38,763 nt of DNA from Nitrosomonas ureae (GTDB lineage: Bacteria; Pseudomonadota; Gammaproteobacteria; Burkholderiales; Nitrosomonadaceae), in assembly GCA_945872825.1 (NCBI GenBank), contig CAMCBD010000016.1:1-38763 (forward strand), read 5' to 3'. The position numbers were made by a program, and so were the translations under genes. Of the stretch, positions 25,818 through 34,300 are shown one piece after another. The stretch's first letter is position 1, and every line of letters starts with the position of its first letter. Under the pieces are notes generated by a model that made no database searches, was not told where the DNA came from, and saw only the letters and a program-made list of their open reading frames with translations.

Positions 25818-26849
25818 ATGACAAAAAGTCTCGCGGAAGTTCACCCTGAGCTTTTTCATTACACCAATGCCAAAGGTTTGATTGGTATTATCGAAAGCCA
25901 AAGCATTTGGGCCACGCACTATGCATACCTGAACGACTCTGAGGAAATAAGGTGTTTTTTAAAAAACTGTTTACCCGATCTCTTGCGAGATGCCGGCAAC
26001 AAATATCTTGATGAATTAATTGCACAAGACCAAAGCACACAATTGCGTATTGATCGGCAAGGCGGTAGGAAAAAAATCATTGATTCATTTATTGGAGAAA
26101 CCCAGAAGGTGAATGAAAAAATTCTTCTGAAAGATGCTCTCGCCGAGCCTTATATTGCCTCATTTTTCACAACATCTGGACTAGAAAAAGGTGTTAGTGA
26201 TCAAGTCGCGCAGCACGGTTTATTAAGTCAGTGGCGCGGGTATGGGAATGAAGATGGTTATGCGATAGTTTTCGATACTAAACAATTTTGTGAATTGCTA
26301 AAAGACGTTGGCGAGAAAATGAAAAATAGCATGCATGCGTTTTTCGCAGATGTGGTTTATTCATCCGATCCTGCTTTCAAGTTTATTAAAGAATTTGAAG
26401 AAGATTTAATTGTTATTAAGGATTTCTTCGGTGCTCATCTAAATGGAAGAGAGAAAAATTTAGATAAAATTTATTTTTCACTAATGCGTTGTGCTTGTAG
26501 GTATAAGCATTGGGGATTCAGAGAAGAGAATGAAGTTCGTGTTGTTGTTTTACCTTATCCTCTGCACCATGAGGAATTCTATGAGGATATGAAAGTGGAA
26601 GGAATTACTGTAGGTGAAATTTCAAGAAAACATTTTTCCCGCGCTGGAGCATTAGTACCTTATATCGATCTATTTGATGGAGTTACATCAATAGCCGACA
26701 AAAAGACTCTGCCAATCGAACGTATCATCGTTGGCCCAACTAAAAATGATCAAGAAAAAAATAGAAGAATAAATGCTGTCAAAATGCTTATTAATCAGCA
26801 TGGTATTAAAGCGGATGTAACAGCTTCAGATATACCTTTTGTGGGTTAA
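25818..26849 (+). CDS. DUF2971 domain-containing protein
   Basis: The 343-aa protein has the DUF2971 pattern: LFHYTNAKGLIGIIES near the N-terminus, THYAYLNDSEEI, a central LLSQWRGYGNEDGYAIVFD and the C-terminal RIIVGPTKNDQEKN. The biochemical function of the family is not established for this protein. Members often occur singly in accessory regions and some lie near phage-defence genes. No ribosome site is evident before ATG 25818. Base composition is more AT-rich than in cbbO, which together with the toxin-antitoxin remnant next to it suggests horizontal acquisition. Confidence 0.75.
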   Translation: MTKSLAEVHPELFHYTNAKGLIGIIESQSIWATHYAYLNDSEEIRCFLKNCLPDLLRDAGNKYLDELIAQDQSTQLRIDRQGGRKKIIDSFIGETQKVNEKILLKDALAEPYIASFFTTSGLEKGVSDQVAQHGLLSQWRGYGNEDGYAIVFDTKQFCELLKDVGEKMKNSMHAFFADVVYSSDPAFKFIKEFEEDLIVIKDFFGAHLNGREKNLDKIYFSLMRCACRYKHWGFREENEVRVVVLPYPLHHEEFYEDMKVEGITVGEISRKHFSRAGALVPYIDLFDGVTSIADKKTLPIERIIVGPTKNDQEKNRRINAVKMLINQHGIKADVTASDIPFVG

Positions 26850-26880
26850 CAATCAGTTTCAGCATAGTAAGTGAGCATGG

Positions 26881-26898
26881 TAGCCCGGTAGGTTGGAG
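26881..26898 (-). repeat. Dispersed intergenic repeat, partial third copy
   Basis: On the minus strand this reads CCAACCTACCGGGCTA, close to the right half of the repeats at 6661-6695 and 38507-38541. It lies just after the DUF2971 gene. Confidence 0.25.
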
Positions 26899-27074
26899 AA
26901 ATTCAATCGCGCCGCTTCCCACAACTAGAGCCAGGGTCTAGAACAGAGAATATTTTTAGGCTCAAGCTCGATAGGATGCGCCGACGCCAAATGCCGTATC
27001 AGTCTTATCATTCAATTTCATAATCTACATGACTTTTGCTAGCCAGAACGCCTATTCGTCGGCGTGTTTCATGC

Positions 27075-27502
27075 TTATCCTTTTGTCTGAGAAGCATCAC
27101 CCAGCAACAACGCTTGACTGTACTCTAGAAACTCATCCAAATGCGTTTCGATGATACTAATCAAGATCGGCAGTTGCAACGCCTGATAGCCGTGCACGGC
27201 AATGTTGCGAAAACCCACCATGCGTTTGAGTTTGTCGGCAAGCGCGGCATCGATCCAACCGCCCTGCGCCAGCAGCGTGAAAACATCACGCGCACTTTGC
27301 GGCACGCCCAGCTTTTCACGCCGGATTAAGTGCTGCCCCATGTCTAACGCTGCTTCGCAAGCCCGTTGAATGTTCAGGATGGCTGCATCTTGCCGGGTAA
27401 AATCTAAGGAAAAAGAGCTGGATTTTTTACATATTCCTCCCGCACCCGCGCCACACAGCGCTCGATAGTGGCAGCTTTGTTGATCAGCACATCATCAGCC
27501 AT
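27075..27502 (-). pseudogene. HepT-like HEPN toxin gene, frameshifted
   Basis: The second part (27075-27341 frame) carries the HEPN RNase/target motif RxxxxH in RNIAVHGYQ and the surrounding helices of HepT (DUF86) toxins. The expected start, ATG 27502, overlaps the end of the partner nucleotidyltransferase gene by 8 nt. It encodes MADDVLINKAATIERC and then meets TAG at 27404-27406 after 32 codons. The C-terminal part resumes in another frame (LDFTRQDAAILNIQRACEA). One small indel near 27405-27412 therefore breaks the gene. HepT toxins are normally AMPylated by their MntA partner. Confidence 0.78.
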
Positions 27503-27891
27503 AGACCTTTCCCCTTTTTTGAATGTCGGCTAGCAACCCGGCACGGGCGGTGTCCAGTTCCGTTTTCTCACTCAGGATGGCAGCCTCGAACAAAGCCGCT
27601 TGCGCATCCAACGCCCACCAGCGCTGACCGGTGGTGATAACTTGGTATTGCATCACGGTGGAAGCGGCCCGCAGATCGAGTAAATCAACCGGGCAGCCTG
27701 CCACATCCGACAGATCACCCGCCAGAGCCCACAATACCAAAGGCTCGGCATAACCCGCGACCAGCACCGCCAGGTCGAGATCACTATCAATTTGTGCCGT
27801 GCCTTGAATGCGGCTGCCGAAGGCGTAGACAGCGAGCAGATTGGGCAAACTGGCTTGCAACGTTTGAATGATGGCAGCTTGGGTTCACCAT
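27495..27891 (-). pseudogene. MntA-like minimal nucleotidyltransferase (antitoxin), probably damaged 5' end
   Basis: The protein carries the polymerase-beta nucleotidyltransferase signature GSx10DxD in FGSRIQGTAQIDSDLDLAV. It is the antitoxin partner of HepT, which it modifies with AMP. The frame lacks a convincing start. It is open upstream only to a TGA just past the expected N-terminus (AAIIQTLQASLPN), and the likely ATG at 27889-27891 is in a different frame, one base off. A TTG at 27860 is the only start inside the frame. With the frameshifted HepT, the whole module looks decayed. Confidence 0.65.
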
Positions 27892-28187
27892 GCGAAGCAG
27901 CTCGCTCTAACAAGCCAATCTGATGATAAATCAAGATCTAAAAACATGAGTTCATGCGCTAAGGAAGTCTAATGAATAGAATGATTTTAAGCGTTTGATT
28001 GCATCGGTGCCGCCTATCAATACTTTGATTAGCACGCTCTTCTTGATTGTACCAGCCAAACCAATCAGAGTAAGCGCCATTTAATGGTTTCTTTTAGTAA
28101 AAAACAAGGGTTTCCCCAATATACACAGTGCGTTAGTGAAGTTAAGATGGCATCGTTGGTTAAATACTTATCTGGAGGATACTTACC

Positions 28188-28574
28188 ATGAAAGCACTAA
28201 AACTCTCATCACAACTACCACTGCTTGCATTTGTTTCTCTGGTCTTCTGCGCACAAATCAGTTCAGCTAGCGCTTCGCCAACAGATGCCGTTAGTGGTGA
28301 CCATGATGCGGTAGCAAGACATTACGAAAATTTGGCTAATGACGCCAAAACAAGATTACAAGAGAACCGGGCAATACTCGAGGAATATGAAGCACATCCT
28401 TATTATTACGGCCGTCAAGGTCAGGATCTTCTGTCACACACGACTGCCAATATTCGCGAATACGAAAAGGCTTTACAAGAAAATCTGAGTAATGCCGATT
28501 TCCACAAAAGAATGGCAACAGAATCCAATCATCGCGTCAATAAAGCAAGCATTAACTTAAATCATAAACTGTGA
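28188..28574 (+). CDS. Small secreted protein, unknown function
   Basis: The 128-aa precursor has a clear Sec signal peptide (LPLLAFVSLVFCAQISSASA). The mature part is charged and strongly helical (HYENLANDAKTRLQENRA, IREYEKALQENL), probably a short coiled coil or helical hairpin. GGAGG stands before ATG 28188. A perfect hairpin follows 57 nt after the stop. I do not recognise the family. A periplasmic location is likely. Confidence 0.7.
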   Translation: MKALKLSSQLPLLAFVSLVFCAQISSASASPTDAVSGDHDAVARHYENLANDAKTRLQENRAILEEYEAHPYYYGRQGQDLLSHTTANIREYEKALQENLSNADFHKRMATESNHRVNKASINLNHKL

Positions 28575-28631
28575 TTTTATCGGCAAAGAATTCAGATTTT
28601 TCTGCTCTAAAACTCAAGAACGCCACAGATG

Positions 28632-28657
28632 CAATCACCGGTTGATGCCGGTGATTG
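28632..28657 (+). terminator. Perfect hairpin after the small secreted protein gene
   Basis: CAATCACCGG and CCGGTGATTG form a 10-bp perfect stem with a six-base loop TTGATG. It is followed by TTCTAAT, only a weak U-tract. It probably ends the transcript of the gene at 28188. Confidence 0.6.
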
Positions 28658-29069
28658 TTCTAATCAACAAATCCACACTGCTGCTTTTTATCACTGCGTT
28701 AATTGCGCCATCAACCAGTGCTGTAACTAACTTCTTATGTAGAAGAATAAATTTAATACAGCTCTCGCCAACTCAGGAATTTCAGAATCATACTCCCCTC
28801 TCAAAAGGAATAAATTGGAACAAATATTCCCTTAACCCTAGAAGGAAATCCAAGAATAGTAACGCAGCCAAGAGAAATCATTTTGAGACAGATTCTTTAA
28901 TGCAAGTAGCTATTCTGCATAATAAAATAATCTAGAAATATGGCCAGGATCGCTTATCCACAGAGGTTTCCATCTTCTCGGACAACTTTCCTAACACACA
29001 TTATTCAGTAATCGAATTGAAGTAATCAATCATCTGCTGATATACTGCCGACACTTTGATAAGTTTTAT

Positions 29070-29166
29070 GGCGGGCCTCCCCGCATTGCAAGATGGTGAA
29101 TCTGGTCAGGTCCGGAAGGAAGCAGCCACAGCTGTTTATTGCGAGTGCCGGGGGTCTGGCTCGCCA
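29070..29166 (+). ncRNA. ffs: Signal recognition particle RNA (4.5S, small bacterial type)
   Basis: The conserved SRP domain IV core is present as GGTCAGGTCCGGAAGGAAGC followed by AGCC, with the GGAA tetraloop. The ends GGCGGGCC and GGCTCGCC pair to close a hairpin of about 97 nt, the size of 4.5S RNA. It binds Ffh and targets nascent membrane proteins. It lies just before dnaX, a common arrangement in proteobacteria. The ends are estimated from pairing. Confidence 0.93.
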
Positions 29167-29259
29167 CCCAACACATATCGTTGGAATCGATTTTTCTATA
29201 TTCTCGGACTATTTACTGGTCTCATCGGTCAGATTCACATTCCCAGCTCAATCAAAAAC

Positions 29260-30888
29260 GTGTCTCAAACACAAGTCCTTGCGCGTAAATGGCGCCCAAG
29301 AAAATTCTCAGAATTAACTGGACAAGAGCATGTGGTCAAGGCGCTGACTAACGCGCTTGAACAAAACAGGCTGCACCATGCTTATTTACTGACCGGTACG
29401 CGCGGCGTTGGCAAGACAACCATCGCCCGTATTCTAGCCAAGTCACTGAATTGTGAAGCGGGTGTAACTGCAACTCCCTGCGGCACTTGCCCGGTATGCC
29501 TGCAAATCGATACGGGCAGTTTTATTGATCTCATTGAATTGGATGCAGCTTCCAACACGCAAGTCGATAATATGCGTGAACTATTGGAAAATACGCTGTA
29601 CGCCCCTACCAGCGCACGCTACAAAATTTACATCATTGATGAAGTCCATATGCTTTCCAAATCAGCCTTCAACGCGATGTTGAAGACCTTGGAAGAGCCG
29701 CCTGCGCATGTCAAATTTGTATTGGCTACCACGGATCCCCAAAAAATACCGATCACTGTTTTATCCCGTTGTTTGCAATTTAATCTGAAACAAATTCCGC
29801 AAACACAAATTGCCGATCACCTCAAATGGATTTTGGCACAAGAAGAAATCCAATACGACATCCCATCGTTGCAATTAATTGCTCGTGCGGCCCAAGGCAG
29901 TATGCGCGATGCGCTCAGTTTACTAGATCAAGCCATTACTTTCGGTGAAGGAAATGTTGCAGAAGCCGGTGTCCGGGATATGTTAGGCAGCATTGATCAG
30001 GGTTATCTCTTCGATCTATTGGAAGCGCTAGCACAAAAGAATGGCCTAAAATTATTGTCATTGGCGGATGAAATGGAGGCACAGTGCCTTTCATTTGATT
30101 CAGTCTTGCAAGACTTGGCTGCGTTATTGCATCGACTCGCACTGGCACAAACCGTTCCACAAGCGATCAGTGAGGATATGCCTGAATACGCACGTATTTT
30201 CTCGTTAGCGAAGATTTTTCCGCCCGATGACATTCAGTTGTTTTATCAAATTGCATTGCACGGACGCAGTGATCTAAGTCTGGCGCCCGATGAATATGCC
30301 GGTTTTACCATGACGCTGATGCGCATGTTGACCTTCACGCCGGACAATCTTTCAGCAAGTAATCAGCCGCTGCAAATTCTGCCAATGGATACCAAGCCAT
30401 CCAGTAAAGCGAATACTACACAGCAAGCTGAACCTGAGCAGATTGTGCAGTCCTCCCCTGACAGTATCCGTGTTGATTTATCCGGTCTGGATTGGCCAAA
30501 ATTGACTCAGCAATTAAAACTGACTGGAATGGCTAAAATGCTGGCGCAACATAGTGAAGCCAAAGTTCTTTCAGCAGAAAATATAGAGCTATGTTTACCG
30601 GATGTGCATAAGCATCTGCTGGAAAAAAAATATCAGGATAAAATCCGGACAGAATTAAATAGTTATTTTGGCAAACCTGTCGTGCTTAATTTTTCCGTTG
30701 GCAGCCTGACAGGATTGACACCCGTAGCACTGCAACAACGTGAAGCAGAAGAAAAGCAGGAACAAGCCATTGCAGCAATTGAGAAAGACCCGATTGTGCA
30801 AGAACTGATCGAACAATTTGATGCAAAATTAATCGTTCCTTCAATTAAACCCATTCAAAATAAAGGAGATAGTAATTATGAAAGGTAA
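29260..30888 (+). CDS. dnaX: DNA polymerase III subunits tau/gamma (clamp-loader ATPase)
   Basis: The 542-aa protein drives the replicative clamp loader. It shows Walker A GTRGVGKT, a zinc-binding set of four Cys ([16 protein letters not shown]), Walker [10 protein letters not shown] and the SRC motif VLSRCLQF. I start at GTG 29260 ([16 protein letters not shown]), the usual N-terminus. The frame extends upstream into the SRP RNA only by chance. An A8 run at 30623-30630 could cause a -1 slip onto TAA at 30639-30641, giving a gamma-like product of about 460 aa. ybaB overlaps the last codons by 11 nt. Confidence 0.95.
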   Translation: MSQTQVLARKWRPRKFSELTGQEHVVKALTNALEQNRLHHAYLLTGTRGVGKTTIARILAKSLNCEAGVTATPCGTCPVCLQIDTGSFIDLIELDAASNTQVDNMRELLENTLYAPTSARYKIYIIDEVHMLSKSAFNAMLKTLEEPPAHVKFVLATTDPQKIPITVLSRCLQFNLKQIPQTQIADHLKWILAQEEIQYDIPSLQLIARAAQGSMRDALSLLDQAITFGEGNVAEAGVRDMLGSIDQGYLFDLLEALAQKNGLKLLSLADEMEAQCLSFDSVLQDLAALLHRLALAQTVPQAISEDMPEYARIFSLAKIFPPDDIQLFYQIALHGRSDLSLAPDEYAGFTMTLMRMLTFTPDNLSASNQPLQILPMDTKPSSKANTTQQAEPEQIVQSSPDSIRVDLSGLDWPKLTQQLKLTGMAKMLAQHSEAKVLSAENIELCLPDVHKHLLEKKYQDKIRTELNSYFGKPVVLNFSVGSLTGLTPVALQQREAEEKQEQAIAAIEKDPIVQELIEQFDAKLIVPSIKPIQNKGDSNYER

Positions 30889-31201
30889 TCTGGGAAACAT
30901 GATGAAACAAGCACAAATGGTGCAGGAAAACATGCGGCAAATGCAGGAAAAGCTCGCCACCATCGAAGTGGAAGGCCAATCCGGAGCGGGCCTGGTCAAG
31001 ATCATCATGACTTGCCGTCATGATGTCAAAAGAATCAGTATTGATGACAGTCTTGTAGGCGATGATAAAGAAATGCTGGAAGATCTTGTGGCTGCAGCAT
31101 TTAATGACGCTGTACGCCGCGTGGAATCCACTACACAGGAAAAAATGGCGGAACTGAGCAGCGGATTGGGCTTACCACCGGGCATCAAATTACCTTTCTA
31201 A
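30878..31201 (+). CDS. ybaB: YbaB/EbfC nucleoid-associated protein
   Basis: The 107-aa protein has the typical [18 protein letters not shown] helix, [13 protein letters not shown] and the C-terminal [12 protein letters not shown]. YbaB/EbfC dimers bind DNA. AAAGGAGAT precedes ATG 30878. It is translationally coupled to dnaX. In many proteobacteria recR comes next, but here it is replaced by a large secreted-protein gene. Confidence 0.94.
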   Translation: MKGNLGNMMKQAQMVQENMRQMQEKLATIEVEGQSGAGLVKIIMTCRHDVKRISIDDSLVGDDKEMLEDLVAAAFNDAVRRVESTTQEKMAELSSGLGLPPGIKLPF

Positions 31202-31232
31202 AGCAAGTTATCACCTATAAATAACGATATAC

Positions 31233-31268
31233 GGTAATTTATTTACTTTATTAGGGTAATTCATTTAC
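31233..31268 (+). promoter_or_regulatory. Tandem 14-bp near-palindromes, candidate operator
   Basis: GGTAATTTATTTAC (31233-31246) and GGTAATTCATTTAC (31255-31268) differ at one base and each has GTAA/TTAC arms. Their starts are 22 bp apart, two helical turns, which suits cooperative binding of a dimeric regulator. They lie about 75-105 bp before the giant gene. The second, as GGGTAA/TTACCC, could also be a small hairpin ending dnaX-ybaB. Confidence 0.4.
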
Positions 31269-31339
31269 CCATTCATTCGGTAGAATCAATTTATATACAC
31301 AGCATCATCTATGATGCCTAAGTAAATTTGAGGAATACC

Positions 31340-34300
31340 ATGGATGACAAACAACTGGACGTGGTGCAAACAGTTGAAGCGATGTTCCGTGCGGCGCCGG
31401 GTGCACGCTATTTAAATGAATTTGTTGCTTTTATTAAAAATACTGGCAGTTCTGTTAAAGAACTAGCCAATAATCTTGCACAGACTGCTATTTTTAAGCA
31501 GTCGCTCTATTCAGACACGCTTTCCAATAGCGCGTTTGCCCATCAGTTTGTAGAAAATACAGTCGGAATCCTAGTAAACCAGGAAGATAAGGCATGGGCC
31601 GCCGCAGAAATAGAGAAAATGCTGGATGCTGGCGAAAGCCGCGGGGAAATCATTCACTGGGCAGCAACAGCACTGGCATCGATAGGTACAGACAATACGC
31701 ACTGGGGTGCTGCAGCTCAGCAATTTAATAACAAAGTCGAAGTAGCTGCCTACTATTCCATTGATCAAGGCGGATCAGCCACGAATCTGGCTGTTTTACA
31801 GCATATCACTGCAGATGTTACCTCAGACATCAGCAGCGTTGCCTCAGCGAAAGCAGTTCTAAAATCGGGTGTAAGCGGAAAAATAATCGATGGTTATATC
31901 AAAGATGCCATTGTATTCTCAGATCTAAATGGTGATGGGATTCACAATAGCAATGAATCCAGCACCACGTCGGATACATCGGGTAATTTTGTTTTACCTG
32001 GGGTCAATGGTTTCGGTCAGCTGATCGTGTCCGGCGGAATCGACATTTCCACTGGAATAGCATTCACCGGAAGTATGACGGCACCTCCAGGTTCAACGGT
32101 CATTACTCCACTGACCACACTCATTGACAAGTTAACGCAAAATAATGTCATGACTGTGGAGGATGCTAGCGCAAAGGTACTGGCATCGCTGGGTTTACAT
32201 CCAGGCATCGATTTGCTTCACTTTGATCCCATTTATGAAACCAGCCGAACAGACACCGACAAGGCTACAACAGGCATCGCTTTAGCCATTCATACTGCGG
32301 CTGTTAAGGTAAGTATTCTCATCAGTCAGACCGGGGCATTACTGAGTGGCGCAGGCGTTCTAGCGAATGAAGCTGCGGCTATTGATTTAGCCTATGAAGC
32401 ACTTGCTGCATCGCTGGTGAGTAATACAGGTTTAATTGATCTGTCTGCCAACAATACCATCGCACAAATTATTCAAGATACTACTGAATTGTCAGGGGCC
32501 AACAATTCCGTGTTATTCAAAATTGGCGCTTTGGCAACCGATGCTTCACAGGCCATTGCTAATTTAAACAAAGCCGTTGCGAGTGCCGCTACGAACAACG
32601 CCGACAAATCAAACATACTCTCCACCATTGCCGCTGCTCAGATTGTATCTGAGCATATTGAATCAATGATGAAATCCGGCGCAGCAACAGGAAATATCGA
32701 GAATACAGTCGGCAATACAACAGGATCAACTTTAGTCGATGCAATCACCATAGCTGGCACTACGGTGGGTGATGTAACCGGTGACGGTTTGCCTGATCCA
32801 TTGCCGCTGCCTCCGGCACCATCAACCGGCGGCGGCGGTGGCGGCACTTCGACTCCAACTACCGTCCAGTCCTATTTAGCAACCAGTACAACTGCTTTCT
32901 CAGGCACTTCGGCAAATGACATCTTGTCGATTTCTACTGCTACAACCTGGACACCGCTCGTAATGACCACGGTTATCCTGGATGGGAGTTCAGGCACCAA
33001 CACATTGAGCGTACAAGATGGCTCCAATATTACATCGGCGATTGTAATCAATTTTCCTAGTTTAACCTTTGATGCGACAGGTGTTACCGGAACCAATGAC
33101 GTAACCATGTCAGCCTCACAAAATCAACTTTTTACCGGCACGATCACAGCGGCAGGCACGGGCGCGAATGGTGAGAAAATCACGATTATCAGTGATGGGG
33201 CCATCACAACATTAACCGATGTAGAAAATTACACTGCGGGTGATGATTCAACAAATGCACGCACGATAACCGTTTCTAATGCGGGCGCAAATGTTACTGC
33301 CAGTTCGACAACCGACGCGATTACCTTTAACCTGGGTACACTGACCTATACCGGCACCATCACGGGTGATAATACAGTAGACGATGCTCTCAGCTTAAGC
33401 ACCGGCGCAAATCTCAGTGGCGGCACCATAACCAATGTAGAAGCGCTGACATTGACGTCGGGGGCATCGATCACCTTATCAGCATCACAAAATCAGAACT
33501 TCACCGGCACTATCACAGCCGCAGGTACCGGAGTAAGTGGCGAAAAAATCACCACTAGCGGTGATGGTGCAGTAACGGCCTTATCCAATATTGAAACCTA
33601 TGAATTGGGTGATGACACTACCAACGCCCGTACGCTGACAACCGGTTCAACAGCGTTGAATCTGATTGCTAATAATGCCACGGACACCGTCACAATAAAT
33701 GCAACGGCACTGGCGCAGAATACAGAACTCACCATCGCTGCGGCAAGCACTTCGGCGCTGGTAGTCACTAGTTTGGTCGGCGATATGGTTGCCTCCAATC
33801 TGAGCGGGACACTGGCAGTAACCACAGCCAACGCAGCGGATAACGGAATTAGTATTACGACAGGAACCGCTGCGACATCAGTGAATGTGGCTGCTGGCGC
33901 GGCGTCCGATACCGTGAGTATCAACGCCGCTGCTTTAACCAATAACATTGGCCTAACCATTACCTCGGGCGGTGCGGCGGCGGGCACGGTTAATATCACG
34001 AATTTATCTGGAGATATGACGGTTTCAAACCCGACCAGTGGCACAATCGGTGTTACCGTGACGGATAATGCGGTTGACGATGGAATCGCCATCGCAGCTG
34101 GAGCAGCCAATCTAGCAATTTCAGGCGTGGCGGACGGCGATACCGTGACGATCACTGGATTTACTGGAACAACACTGAGCGGAGCGATTGCCAATACCAC
34201 GGGAAAATTCAATATAACCACGGGCACTAGCACAAGCAGCATCACCACAGGTGCTGGTGACGATACTTTTACTTTTGTTGCTGGCACTGGTTTGACCAGT

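Noticed and set aside
27892-28187. Possible decayed transposase on the minus strand (a frame reading SDWFGWYNQEERANQSID)
   Set aside because: The resemblance to integrase-core ends is short and interrupted by stops. It is too weak to call without a database search. Otherwise I see nothing in this 296-base gap.
28642-28935. 97-aa plus-strand open frame
   Set aside because: Its start lies in the loop of the hairpin that ends the preceding gene, it has no ribosome site, and the product is low-complexity and unrecognised.
29056-29259. N-terminal extension of DnaX to 610 aa
   Set aside because: The extension is translated from the SRP RNA gene. The conserved DnaX N-terminus begins at GTG 29260.
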